A DNA stretch of 64,000 bases from Savagea serpentis (GTDB lineage: Bacteria; Bacillota; Bacilli; Bacillales_A; Planococcaceae): contig NZ_JADKPV010000008.1 of the NCBI RefSeq assembly GCF_015351395.1, positions 1 to 64,000 of the forward strand. The letters are read 5' to 3'. Position 1 is the stretch's first letter. Every line of letters begins with the position of its first letter. The position numbers and the translations under genes are program-made. Positions 16,478 to 24,853 of the stretch are shown here, one piece after another. The notes under the pieces were generated by a model. The model saw nothing but the letters and a program-made list of their open reading frames with translations. It made no database searches and had not been told where the DNA came from.

Positions 16478-17587
16478 ATGACGATTTATGAAACACGTCG
16501 CGCTAAATTAATTGAATATTTAAAACAAAACGACATTCGTGTTGCAATGATTCACGATCCTGAAAATATTTTTTATTACACAGGCTTTTTATCAGACCCA
16601 CACGAACGCTTTATGGCTTATTTTATCGATGTCGAAAAAGATGAAGCTTACTTTTTCGTGCCTGCTCTAGATAAAGATGCAGCAGCACTTGCTAGTCAAC
16701 TCGACAATATCGTACCGATTTCAGATGACCAACTGCCATTTGAAGTCGTCAAAACACATATGCCTACACTTTCTGGAACAATCGGTATTGAGGCACGCGC
16801 TGTCAATTATGAACGTTACTTGCTTTTAATAGAGACATTCAAAGGAGTCGCAGTTGAAAATATCCAACCATTTATCAACGATGAACGTAAACGTAAAAGT
16901 GCAGAAGAAATCGAAAAACTTCGCGAAGCTCTACGCATTATCGAACAAGTTTTAGAAGAAGGCTTGAAAAAAGTATATATCGGTATGACAGAACTTGAAC
17001 TCGTGAGCGAATTCGAAATGCTCATGCGTAAATTTGGAGCGGATGGCCCTTCATTCTCCACAATTGTTTTAACTGGAGAGAAAGCCGCGCTTCCACACGG
17101 TTCACCAGGAGAGCGTACGATGCAAAAAGGAGACTTCTTGTTGATCGACTTCGGTGTTATTAAAGACGGATACTGTTCTGACATTACGCGTACATTCATC
17201 ATTGGCGAAGCTTCTGAAGAGCAACGTGAACGCTACAATATCGTGAAAGCTTCCAATGAAGCAGGCATAAAAGCAGTGCGCGCTAATGCACCTTTAAAAT
17301 CATTCGATAGCGCAGCGCGTCAAGTCATCGCGGATGCAGGATACAATGAATACTTTAATAACCGTGTCGGTCACGGTTTAGGCATCGGCCTTCACGAAGA
17401 GCCTTCCGTACACGGCAACAATGAAGAAATCGCACAATCTGGATACGTCTTTACAATTGAACCAGGTATCTATATCCCTGAATGGGGTGGCATTCGAATT
17501 GAAGATACAGTCTACATTAACGAAAACGGGGAATGTGAAGTACTTTCTAGCTTCCCTACTGAATTAACAGTCCTTTGTCAATCTTAA
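16478..17587 (+). CDS. M24 family Xaa-Pro peptidase
   Basis: A 369-residue cytosolic metallopeptidase. The N-terminal creatinase-like domain (about 1-135) is followed by the pita-bread catalytic domain. Metal ligands are seen in LLIDFGVIKDGYCSDITRTF (two Asp), GHGLGIGLHE (His), EPGIYIPEWGG (Glu) and GIRIEDTV (Glu). It removes N-terminal residues before proline or hydrolyses Xaa-Pro dipeptides; sequence alone does not separate aminopeptidase from prolidase. GGAGGAGG precedes the ATG, and a terminator follows. Confidence 0.9.
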   Translation: MTIYETRRAKLIEYLKQNDIRVAMIHDPENIFYYTGFLSDPHERFMAYFIDVEKDEAYFFVPALDKDAAALASQLDNIVPISDDQLPFEVVKTHMPTLSGTIGIEARAVNYERYLLLIETFKGVAVENIQPFINDERKRKSAEEIEKLREALRIIEQVLEEGLKKVYIGMTELELVSEFEMLMRKFGADGPSFSTIVLTGEKAALPHGSPGERTMQKGDFLLIDFGVIKDGYCSDITRTFIIGEASEEQRERYNIVKASNEAGIKAVRANAPLKSFDSAARQVIADAGYNEYFNNRVGHGLGIGLHEEPSVHGNNEEIAQSGYVFTIEPGIYIPEWGGIRIEDTVYINENGECEVLSSFPTELTVLCQS

Positions 17588-17596
17588 TATTTTCAC

Positions 17597-17627
17597 ACTC
17601 CTACTCAGAAAGGGTAGGAGTTTTTTT
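17597..17627 (+). terminator. Terminator after the Xaa-Pro peptidase gene
   Basis: ACTCCTAC (17597-17604) pairs with GTAGGAGT (17614-17621), followed by seven T. Confidence 0.88.
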
Positions 17628-17673
17628 CATTTCGTGATAAATTAAGAAGTAGAGGGGAATTTATTCGGAGAGA

Positions 17674-17687
17674 TGTAAACGCTTACG
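17674..17687 (+). promoter_or_regulatory. Catabolite-responsive element (cre) before rpoN
   Basis: TGTAAACGCTTACG matches the cre consensus TGWAANCGNTNWCA at 13 of 14 positions. It lies just upstream of the rpoN ribosome site, so downstream of any promoter. B. subtilis sigL is repressed by CcpA through a cre that acts as a roadblock, and this placement is the same. Confidence 0.65.
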
Positions 17688-17705
17688 GACGAAAGGGGAT
17701 TTTTT

Positions 17706-18986
17706 ATGCAACTTTCTTTACAAGCGAAACAGCAAATGCAATTAACGATGACACCACAACTTCGTCAAGCGATCGACATGCTTCATTATTCTATTGATGA
17801 AATGGATGATTTACTCGCAGAGGAAAATGAACGTTCTCCTTTAATTACAATTCAATTTAAGCGAACACGCTCTCATCGTCCAAAATCGGCTGAGTTAAAT
17901 GAACCTCAGTGGGTAGAGCCGTCATCAGAACAATTTGGGGATCATAGCATTAGCTACGATGAACTAACACAACTCGTCAGACTTCAATTTCACAACCGTC
18001 AAGAGCAACAACTCGTGCTCGCACTACTTCCTTACATTCAATCGAACGGATACTTAGATTTAGAAGCTGTTCCACTTCAACGTCCACTTATTGAAAAAGG
18101 AGTTACGCTACTACAACAAGTAGGTCCTCCTGGTATTGGAGCGATGTCTGTTGAACAATGTTTATATTTCCAAGCGAAAGAAGCAGAATTTTCTAATAAA
18201 AAACTCGTTCTTCAAATTATTCAATATCATTTACAAGATCTTGCGAAACAACAATTAAAATATATCGCGACAAAATGCGAAGTTACTCTAGAAGATGTGT
18301 TGGAAGCGATTCAAGCGATTCGCACATTACAACCTTATCCTTGTCAAATCGACACGTATGAAAAAGTTGATACGCTCATTCCTGATGTAATCATTGAACG
18401 AGATGGTGAGGCGCTATTTTTCTCCATACACCCGACCTATGCGCCGACGATTACATTTCACCAACCAGAACATTGGCACCAATATGATCAGGAAGCGAAA
18501 CAATTTGTGCGCGATCAACAATTGCGTTATTTTTGGCTGAAACGCAGCTTAGAAAAGCGCTATGAAACATTGCATCGCTTTATGACCCATATCGTTGAAA
18601 GACAACGCCCTTTTTTCTTACAAGGAGAAACAGAGCTGCAACCACTCACAATGCGTGAGGTCGCTGAACAGTTAAATGTTCATGAATCTACAATCAGTCG
18701 AGTGACGATGAATAAATGGCTTGAAACACCACATGGCCTTTATCCATTCAAACAATTGTTCCAACCGAAACTTCACACTGCGACCGGAACCGTATCGCGC
18801 ACCAAAGTACAACATTTAATCCAACGTTGTATCGAACAAGAAAATCCAGAAGCGCCACTCTCAGATCAACAAATTGTTGCGCATCTTTCTTCGCAATATG
18901 AAATTAAAATTTCACGACGTACCGTTCAAAAATACCGAGAAGCGTTGGGCATCTCCAGTTCTCGCATGAGAAAACAATTTGTTTAA
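17706..18986 (+). CDS. rpoN: RNA polymerase sigma-54 factor
   Basis: A 426-residue sigma-54 (SigL in Bacillus). The Gln-rich region I (LQAKQQMQLTMTPQLRQAIDML) contacts activators. The core-binding domain follows, then the HTH (MREVAEQLNVHESTISRVTMNKWLET) and a slightly divergent RpoN box SRRTVQKYREALGI at about 403-416 (usual ARRTVAKYRE), which reads the -24 element. AAAGGGGA precedes the ATG. It requires an AAA+ enhancer-binding activator, and none is in the window. Length equals Bacillus SigL (436). It is monocistronic between two terminators. Confidence 0.95.
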   Translation: MQLSLQAKQQMQLTMTPQLRQAIDMLHYSIDEMDDLLAEENERSPLITIQFKRTRSHRPKSAELNEPQWVEPSSEQFGDHSISYDELTQLVRLQFHNRQEQQLVLALLPYIQSNGYLDLEAVPLQRPLIEKGVTLLQQVGPPGIGAMSVEQCLYFQAKEAEFSNKKLVLQIIQYHLQDLAKQQLKYIATKCEVTLEDVLEAIQAIRTLQPYPCQIDTYEKVDTLIPDVIIERDGEALFFSIHPTYAPTITFHQPEHWHQYDQEAKQFVRDQQLRYFWLKRSLEKRYETLHRFMTHIVERQRPFFLQGETELQPLTMREVAEQLNVHESTISRVTMNKWLETPHGLYPFKQLFQPKLHTATGTVSRTKVQHLIQRCIEQENPEAPLSDQQIVAHLSSQYEIKISRRTVQKYREALGISSSRMRKQFV

Positions 18987-19026
18987 AAAAGACAAGTCGT
19001 CCTTCCCTCAGGACACTTGTCTTTTT
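18986..19026. terminator. Bidirectional terminator, rpoN / bacilliredoxin gene
   Basis: AAAAAGACAAGT pairs with ACTTGTCTTTTT, with a further GTCC/GGAC pairing above an internal bulge. A and T runs flank it on both strands. Confidence 0.85.
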
Positions 19027-19027
19027 A

Positions 19028-19372
19028 TTACGCGTATAGTTTGATTGCTTTTCGTATATCGCGCTCTTTAATTTTGTAATGTGTCGCTTGCCAAACAGCA
19101 CGACCACCGCTTAAAATGAGCACTTGAGGAGATTCATGACGCACGCCTAAATCCGCTTCAATCGCATCGCTAACGGCACGATCCGTTTGCACGATGACGA
19201 GGTGGACGGGTACATCACTTTTTTTCATAAACGCCGACATTTGCTTATGTGCGGGCGGGCTGACAACACAAGTTGCACTAAATTTGAAAATAATTTGGGG
19301 TGACTGCTTCGATTGCTCCAAAATCTCTCGCCACGCTGGAATTGATTTAATTTGTTTCATAATTGCTGACAT
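19028..19372 (-). CDS. ytxJ: YtxJ-type monothiol bacilliredoxin
   Basis: A 114-residue thioredoxin-fold protein of the YtxJ (DUF2847) family: KQIKSIPAWREILEQS, then KFSATCVVSPPAHKQM around the single catalytic Cys, VQTDRAVSDAIEADLGVRHESPQVLIL and WQATHYKIKE. The family usually reads TCPIS at the active site, here TCVVS. Members remove bacillithiol from proteins. The ATG at 19372 has AGGTGAT upstream; longer in-frame starts lack a site. It converges with rpoN and is divergent from the PAP2 gene. Confidence 0.85.
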   Translation of the reverse strand: MSAIMKQIKSIPAWREILEQSKQSPQIIFKFSATCVVSPPAHKQMSAFMKKSDVPVHLVIVQTDRAVSDAIEADLGVRHESPQVLILSGGRAVWQATHYKIKERDIRKAIKLYA

Positions 19373-19462
19373 ATCTATCACCTGTTTATATGTATTTATC
19401 TCCATTGTACACGCGCTTTCACCATACATTGACCATTTTGCTCACACAAGAAAGGAAATACG

Positions 19463-20125
19463 ATGCGACAACTAACATTCTTTTTAATGACACCGATGAT
19501 TTTTATTCTCTTTTTTACTTTTGCTTTCCTTCAACTCGGCGGATATGTACAATCTGAACGTATTTTGCCATTCGATCATATGATCATTCAGTTCATACAA
19601 GGATGGGAACAACCTTGGCTCACGAATGTGATGCTCACGTTCACGACGATTGGCGACGCATGGACAGTCGTCTTATTTTCTGTTGTGATGACGCTCGCGC
19701 TATATCGCTATCACCAAACACCACAACTCATCCTATTCGTCACGACAATGATTGGAAATGCGTTACTCAACGCTTTACTAAAACATAGTTATGTAAGAGA
19801 ACGCCCACTCATTCATCGTCTGACTGAAATTGGCGGATTTAGCTTTCCGAGTGGCCATACGATGATGGCTCTTAGCTTTTATTTTTTAATCGCTTATTTA
19901 TTGTGGCAATATCTTCACACAATAAAAAGTGGCATACTCCTTTTCACTTTCGCTTTGTTTATGACGAGTGCGATTGCGATCAGTCGTATTTATTTAGGCG
20001 TCCATTATCCTAGCGATATTATTGGGGGATTGTTCGCAAGTAGTGCTCTTTTACTCACTGCGACAACTGTTTATCGTCTTTATCAAAAACACGTCGAAAA
20101 ACAGTATGAACATTCGCAATTGTAG
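19463..20125 (+). CDS. PAP2-family membrane phosphatase
   Basis: A 220-residue protein with about six transmembrane segments and the three acid-phosphatase motifs: KHSYVRERP, SFPSGHTMM and SRIYLGVHYPSDIIGG. Such enzymes dephosphorylate lipid phosphates on the outer membrane face, such as undecaprenyl pyrophosphate (BcrC type) or phosphatidylglycerophosphate (PgpB type). The layout with a long loop between TM1 and TM2 suits PgpB/BcrC. AGAAAGGA precedes the ATG. Confidence 0.88.
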   Translation: MRQLTFFLMTPMIFILFFTFAFLQLGGYVQSERILPFDHMIIQFIQGWEQPWLTNVMLTFTTIGDAWTVVLFSVVMTLALYRYHQTPQLILFVTTMIGNALLNALLKHSYVRERPLIHRLTEIGGFSFPSGHTMMALSFYFLIAYLLWQYLHTIKSGILLFTFALFMTSAIAISRIYLGVHYPSDIIGGLFASSALLLTATTVYRLYQKHVEKQYEHSQL

Positions 20126-20177
20126 CTTTTCGTTGGTACACTAGAAGTATCATTCACTTCGAAAGGGGAAACAAAAT

Positions 20178-21080
20178 ATGCACAAGTTAGCTTGTACGAA
20201 CAATGCCATTTATGCGTTTAGTAAAGACAATGAACCGATTTTGACTGTAGATAGTGGCGCTACTGTTGAAATTGAAACGTACGACTGCTTCGAAAACCAA
20301 ATTCAATCGAGTGACACTCAAATGGATGCACTCGACTGGAACCGCATTAACCCAGCGACAGGTCCTATTTATGTAAATTCAGCGATGCCTGGAGATGTCT
20401 TAAAAGTGACGATTGATCGTCTTGAAATCGGCTCACAAGGAGTGCTCGCAACAGGGAAAGGACTCGGGATGCTCGGAGATGAACTCGATGAAATGTCACT
20501 CAAAGTATTACCGATTGAAAACAATGAAGTCATCTTTGACAATCAATTACGCATCCCACTCAACCCGATGATTGGCGTGATCGGAGTCGCTCCTGAAGGC
20601 GAACCAATCTCTTGTGGAACGCCACACCAGCACGGAGGGAATATGGATACGAAACTTATTAAAGAAGGTGCTACCATTTACTTCCCTGTCTTCACAGAAG
20701 GTGCTCTCTTTGCATTAGGCGACTTCCATGCGGCGATGGGCGACGGTGAAATCGGTGGCTCTGGCGTTGAAGTTCCAGGAAAAGCGACGGTCACATTAGA
20801 AGTTATTAAAGAACAATCGATTGAACATCCGATCATTGAAAATGAGAATGGCCTCGCCTTTATCGTCTCTGCTGAAACATTGGATGAAGCTGTACAGCTA
20901 AGCACAAAGCAAGCTGTCCACTTTTTAGCACGATGCGCATCACTCTCATTAGCGGATGCGACGGTATTGATGAGCGCTGCGGGGCAAGCGGAAATTAGCC
21001 AAGTTGTCGACCCTTTAATGACAGCGCGCTTCATCATCCCACAATATATTTTAGATGCTTATAACATCAAATTATTTTAA
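20178..21080 (+). CDS. Acetamidase/formamidase family protein
   Basis: A 300-residue enzyme of the FmdA_AmdA family. Conserved stretches: TVDSGATVEIETYDCFENQI, NPATGPIYVNSAMPGDVLKV, GVIGVAPEGEPISCGTPHQHGGNMD and GDFHAAMGDGEIGGSGVEVPG. It hydrolyses short-chain amides to acid and ammonia in the cytosol. The exact amide is unknown. GAAAGGGG precedes the ATG, and a terminator follows. It stands alone, 52 bases after the PAP2 gene. Confidence 0.9.
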   Translation: MHKLACTNNAIYAFSKDNEPILTVDSGATVEIETYDCFENQIQSSDTQMDALDWNRINPATGPIYVNSAMPGDVLKVTIDRLEIGSQGVLATGKGLGMLGDELDEMSLKVLPIENNEVIFDNQLRIPLNPMIGVIGVAPEGEPISCGTPHQHGGNMDTKLIKEGATIYFPVFTEGALFALGDFHAAMGDGEIGGSGVEVPGKATVTLEVIKEQSIEHPIIENENGLAFIVSAETLDEAVQLSTKQAVHFLARCASLSLADATVLMSAAGQAEISQVVDPLMTARFIIPQYILDAYNIKLF

Positions 21081-21089
21081 TTAAGATTG

Positions 21090-21117
21090 GACACCTCTCA
21101 AGCCGAGAGGTGTCTTT
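21090..21117 (+). terminator. Terminator after the acetamidase gene
   Basis: GACACCTCTC (21090-21099) pairs perfectly with GAGAGGTGTC (21105-21114), then TTT. It shows that the lipoprotein gene downstream starts at 21141, not further upstream. Confidence 0.85.
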
Positions 21118-21140
21118 CTCTCACAGAAAGGAACATCATC

Positions 21141-21698
21141 ATGAAACGATTCTTCCCAATTTTAGCGTTTATTTTTCTTTTAACAGCTTGCGGTGGAGCT
21201 GATTTAGAACAAGGCGCTTTAAAAGTAATCGGTAAAACACCAGGAGAAGCAATTAAAATTACGAATGGCACTGAACAAGATGACGCAATCATTATAGATA
21301 CACAATGGGCTGACCGAGATGTGCAAGGCGTATATACGATTAGCGACACGTACGAACCGTTCCGCTATTTGGACGAAGGAATTTTGAATGCCTTACGTGA
21401 GCGAGGTAATGTCACATCTCCAATGATGAAACTCGCTGTAGAAGAAGCTAATTTTTCGGTTCCGTTACAGCAAGCGTACATCACTCAATACGATGCCAAT
21501 TTCGAACAAATGTCGGATGAGCAAGCTGTCATCGATCAAATCCAAGAAGCCTACACTTCATCCGAGCATGTCATCGTACAAGATATGTTTAACAATCCGA
21601 TTCATTTCTTTGAAACGGATGACTTTTTGATCATTTATGAAGGTCAAGCGATTCACTATCTCCCACACTACTCACTCTTTGAAACGATGAAAAAATAA
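21141..21698 (+). CDS. Putative lipoprotein of unknown function
   Basis: A 185-residue exported protein. The signal peptide MKRFFPILAFIFLLTACGG has a lipobox (LTAC), so it should be lipid-anchored on the outer membrane face. I do not recognise the mature part (from ADLEQGALKVIGKTPG, acidic, with several short beta-like segments). AGAAAGGA lies upstream of ATG 21141. It follows the acetamidase terminator and precedes mscL, and neither suggests a role. Confidence 0.75.
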   Translation: MKRFFPILAFIFLLTACGGADLEQGALKVIGKTPGEAIKITNGTEQDDAIIIDTQWADRDVQGVYTISDTYEPFRYLDEGILNALRERGNVTSPMMKLAVEEANFSVPLQQAYITQYDANFEQMSDEQAVIDQIQEAYTSSEHVIVQDMFNNPIHFFETDDFLIIYEGQAIHYLPHYSLFETMKK

Positions 21699-21838
21699 GA
21701 AACTTCTTTTCTATTAGTTCTCTTACATTTCTCTTGAATTCTTTTAAATTTCAATGATTTTATGAATTTCGTTTGCAACTGAATGAACAGGGGTATACAA
21801 TTTTGTATTATTGACTTTTTAAAGGAGCTATCAAAATT

Positions 21839-22219
21839 ATGTGGAATGATTTTAAAGAATTTGCGTTTAAAGGCAATATTATTGACCTCGCTGTCGGGGT
21901 TGTCATCGGGGGAGCATTTGGTGCAATCGTCACTTCTCTCGTCGAAAATATTATTACACCCCTCATCGGAATATTACTAGGTGGCGTCGATTTTTCAGGG
22001 TTAATGTTCGGTAAAGGGGATGCTGCGATTAAATACGGTGCTTTCATCCAGTCGATTATCGACTTCTTAATTATTGCATTCTCAATCTTCATGGCTTTAC
22101 GCGTCATGATGAAATTGAAGAAAAAAGAAGAAGTAGCTCCAGAGCCAGAACCAGAAGTCGATCCACAAGAAGAATTATTACGTGAAATTCGCGACTTACT
22201 CAAAAAGCAAAACTCATAA
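21839..22219 (+). CDS. mscL: Large-conductance mechanosensitive channel
   Basis: A 126-residue Msc[42 protein letters not shown] (amphipathic N-terminus and pore helix TM1), TM2 [20 protein letters not shown], and a charged C-terminal bundle [14 protein letters not shown]. It releases solutes upon osmotic downshock. AAAGGAG precedes the ATG. Length is typical (about 130). Terminator at 22232. Confidence 0.97.
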   Translation: MWNDFKEFAFKGNIIDLAVGVVIGGAFGAIVTSLVENIITPLIGILLGGVDFSGLMFGKGDAAIKYGAFIQSIIDFLIIAFSIFMALRVMMKLKKKEEVAPEPEPEVDPQEELLREIRDLLKKQNS

Positions 22220-22231
22220 TACAGTATATTG

Positions 22232-22266
22232 AACCCCTTATGAAACGAATTTCATAAGGGGTTTTT
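22232..22266 (+). terminator. Terminator after mscL
   Basis: AACCCCTTATGAAA (22232-22245) pairs with TTTCATAAGGGGTT (22250-22263) and a T run follows. Confidence 0.9.
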
Positions 22267-22282
22267 CATAGCTGATATTATT

Positions 22283-23017
22283 TTACGTTAGCACTTTCAT
22301 CGTGAGCTGGAACAATAAAATAACCGTCACTGTGCGCAACAGCAAGTTAGCAAGTTCTGGTTTAATGACTTTCGTCAGCTTCAATCCTAAATAACCACCG
22401 ATAACCGCTCCTCCACTCACCGCAAAAGCAATCGGCCAAATCATTTTTCCCGAAGAAATATAAAAAACGAGCGAACCGATACACCAAGCGAGCAATGACG
22501 TACGTGTAAAAGCGACTGACGCAAAGTATGTTAGTTGTTGACGTGCATACATGTAAATCGATAACGTACTACTGCCTGGACCAAACATGCCATCATAAAC
22601 ACCAATTCCCATAATTTGCGCAGAGGTTTTCGCATCTAATGTCGGTTCAACTTTAGTTCCGAATGTATTCCCTTTCATAAAGGACATCATAAAAGCGAAA
22701 ATCATTAAAATCAGCGCAATCATCGTCATAACTTCCTCGGTCGATATGACAGCTAATGCGCCTCCGATTCCTCCTCCAATTAATCCTAAGATGAATACTT
22801 TCTTTATATATTTTGTCGTAATTTCTTTTTGACTCACAATTTGTACGACATTTGCCAAACTGCTAAATACAGAGCCTACTTTATTCGCTCCTATAGCAGA
22901 ATGAATCGGAACCCCCATGAGTAACATCGTCGGCAAACTAATGAGTCCTCCGCCTCCAACGAGCGTTCCGATTAAATGCCCCGCTAAACCTAATAAAAAA
23001 TAAATGACATAGTCCAC
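22283..23017 (-). CDS. TSUP (TauE/SafE) family permease
   Basis: A 244-residue membrane protein with about eight hydrophobic segments. GLAGHLIGTLVGGGGLISLPTMLLMGVPIHSAIGANKVGSVFSS is the first conserved half of the TauE/SafE family and GIGVYDGMFGPGSSTLSIYMY the second. Members export or import sulfite, sulfonates or organic sulfur anions; no substrate can be assigned. It uses a GTG start with GGGAG 8 bases upstream. Confidence 0.88.
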   Translation of the reverse strand: MDYVIYFLLGLAGHLIGTLVGGGGLISLPTMLLMGVPIHSAIGANKVGSVFSSLANVVQIVSQKEITTKYIKKVFILGLIGGGIGGALAVISTEEVMTMIALILMIFAFMMSFMKGNTFGTKVEPTLDAKTSAQIMGIGVYDGMFGPGSSTLSIYMYARQQLTYFASVAFTRTSLLAWCIGSLVFYISSGKMIWPIAFAVSGGAVIGGYLGLKLTKVIKPELANLLLRTVTVILLFQLTMKVLT

Positions 23018-23147
23018 AAACTCATCTCCCTATACAATCTGACTTAGCGTAAACAAATTTTTGACTTTTCGCAATACTTTATTCGCAATTAGGTTTTCAC
23101 ACCTTTTTCATAAGTTTGAGGAACTAGCAATTTCTGTATAGGAGTTA

Positions 23148-23176
23148 TTGCGATACCTATTGTTCGATGCTATAAT
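23148..23176 (+). promoter_or_regulatory. Strong sigma-A promoter of a 30-codon gene
   Basis: TTGCGA (23148-23153), exactly 17 bases, then TATAAT (23171-23176). Transcription would start near 23183. Confidence 0.75.
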
Positions 23177-23216
23177 TGAAGAACATACGTAATTATGAAA
23201 AAGGAGTGAACGTTTT

Positions 23217-23309
23217 ATGTGGTTTTTATACATCATGTTCTCACTATTCGCATTCATCATCCTCGGTAATATCGCAGGAATCGCACGTACAATGGCTAAC
23301 CATAAATAA
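23217..23309 (+). CDS. Small membrane peptide (30 residues)
   Basis: A 30-residue open frame. Residues 1-19 are hydrophobic (MWFLYIMFSLFAFIILGNI) and would form one membrane helix, followed by the basic tail AGIARTMANHK. It has its own near-consensus promoter, AAAAAGGAG about 10 bases before the ATG, and a strong terminator directly after its stop codon. This makes it a complete transcription unit. I do not recognise the peptide. A short structured RNA is possible, but the ribosome site argues for translation. Confidence 0.7.
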   Translation: MWFLYIMFSLFAFIILGNIAGIARTMANHK

Positions 23310-23352
23310 AAAAAACGCAGTGAAATGACTTATCATTTCTACTGCGTTTTTT
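23310..23352. terminator. Bidirectional terminator, small peptide gene / thioesterase gene
   Basis: AAAAACGCAGT-GAAATGA pairs with TCATTTC-ACTGCGTTTTT with a one-base bulge; A and T runs flank it. Confidence 0.88.
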
Positions 23353-23354
23353 AT

Positions 23355-23828
23355 TTAATGTGCCACTAATTGCTTTCGCTTTCGATCTTCTCGACGTTTT
23401 GTCGCCGTTTCAAATAAATGCTTCTCAAATTCTGTTTCTGGATAAACACCCGCTACTGGTGTCGGCTTTTTATGTTCATCCATCGCCACAAGTGTTAAAA
23501 ACGATTGCGTCATCGCTTTCCGCTCACCTGTCAATAAATTTTCAGCGTGCACATTGACGAATACTTCCATTGAAGTACGTCCTGTTGAACAAACGATTGC
23601 TTCTAATTCAAGCACATCGCCTACGACAGCTGGTTCGATAAAGTCGACTGAATCAATCGATGCCGTAACGACAGCAGTTTGAGCATGTTTCATTGCGGTA
23701 ATCGCCGCAATCTCATCGATATACGCAAGTACACGACCTCCGAATATCGTTTGTTGATGATTTATATCTAATGGCAAAACGAGTCGTGTGGATACTGTTC
23801 TCGAATCATGCATTGGTTTCATTTCCAT
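23355..23828 (-). CDS. Acyl-CoA thioesterase (YkhA/YciA type hotdog)
   Basis: A 157-residue hotdog-fold protein with PLDINHQQTIFGGRVLAYIDEIAAITAMKH, the catalytic Asn/Gly/Asp region of the BFIT/YciA class, and VTASIDSVDFIEPAVVGD. It hydrolyses acyl-CoA in the cytosol. ATG 23828 is preferred, since AGGGTGAT lies upstream and a GTG at 23837 is inside that site. The basic C-terminal tail (TKRREDRKRKQLVAH) is typical of the Bacillus YkhA group. Confidence 0.9.
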   Translation of the reverse strand: MEMKPMHDSRTVSTRLVLPLDINHQQTIFGGRVLAYIDEIAAITAMKHAQTAVVTASIDSVDFIEPAVVGDVLELEAIVCSTGRTSMEVFVNVHAENLLTGERKAMTQSFLTLVAMDEHKKPTPVAGVYPETEFEKHLFETATKRREDRKRKQLVAH

Positions 23829-24053
23829 ATTGATCACCCTATCTGTTCATTTTCCTATTCTAGTATACAACATTTCATCAATATTTTGGCTTTTAATGTG
23901 AAGTTTATCCTTTGTAAACCCTTACATATCAATGTTCTTCATATAAAACCTTCCTTCTAAATACTTTTATTACCAAAATGTTTATTTAAAGGAATGCGCA
24001 TCTTTTTTCAATGATGGTATACTATTCTTATTATGAAGAGGTTAGGTGAAACG

Positions 24054-24758
24054 ATGAGAATTAATAAATTTTTAAGTGAGGCAGGAATCACTTCACGTCG
24101 TGGAGCGGATAAATGGATTGAAGCAGGACGTATTACAATCAATGGGGAACTCGCACAATTAGGGAGTCGTGTTTCGGAAGATGATGAAGTGCGAGCGGAC
24201 GGAGAATTAATTTCAACAAAACCGAAACGTGTTTACTTAATGTTGAATAAACCAGTAGGCATTACGAGCACAACTGAACGTCATATTGAAGGGAATGTCG
24301 TCGATTATATGAACTATCCGACGCGCATCTTCCATATCGGGCGACTCGATAAAGATTCAGAAGGATTGTTGCTTATGACGAATGATGGGGATATCGTCAA
24401 TGAAATTTTACGCGAAGAACATGGGCATGAAAAAGAATATATCGTAACGGTCGATCGCCCTTTCGATCAGCAATTTATCGATACGATGGAAAGTGGCGTA
24501 CCGATTCTTGGAACAATGACAAAGCCTTGTAAAGTGACAAGACTCGGAGCGAAAACATTCAATATTACACTGACACAAGGAATGAACCGCCAAATTCGTC
24601 GTATGACGGAAGCACTTGGCTACGATGTCGTAAAATTAAAACGTACGCGAATCGTCAATATTGAACTCGGAGATTTAAAATATGGCGATTGGCGTGAATT
24701 GACAGAACAAGAACTGCAAACATTGTTTAAGCAACTCAATTACACACCCGCTCATTAA
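24054..24758 (+). CDS. rluF: RluF-type 23S rRNA pseudouridine synthase
   Basis: A 234-residue protein. The N-terminal S4 RNA-binding domain (MRINKFLSEAGITSRRGADKWIEAGRITING) is followed by the RsuA-family catalytic domain with GRLDKDSEGLLLMTNDGD (catalytic Asp) and GMNRQIRRMTEALGYDVVKLKR. Resemblance is closest to RluF, which modifies U2604 of 23S rRNA. ATG 24054 is chosen because AGGTGAAACG precedes it. A -10 TATACT lies near 24019. Confidence 0.88.
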   Translation: MRINKFLSEAGITSRRGADKWIEAGRITINGELAQLGSRVSEDDEVRADGELISTKPKRVYLMLNKPVGITSTTERHIEGNVVDYMNYPTRIFHIGRLDKDSEGLLLMTNDGDIVNEILREEHGHEKEYIVTVDRPFDQQFIDTMESGVPILGTMTKPCKVTRLGAKTFNITLTQGMNRQIRRMTEALGYDVVKLKRTRIVNIELGDLKYGDWRELTEQELQTLFKQLNYTPAH

Positions 24759-24775
24759 TGATCAATAAGCATACG

Positions 24776-24811
24776 AAAACAGCTTTCCCACTCCCGTTGG
24801 AAAGCTGTTTT
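24776..24811. terminator. Terminator between rluF and the CoA-transferase gene
   Basis: AAAACAGCTTTCC (24776-24788) pairs perfectly with GGAAAGCTGTTTT (24799-24811). It is symmetrical and can serve both converging genes. Confidence 0.88.
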
Positions 24812-24853
24812 CTATTTGGAACTGTTTTATTTATTTCTTTTGTTGCCTTGTTT

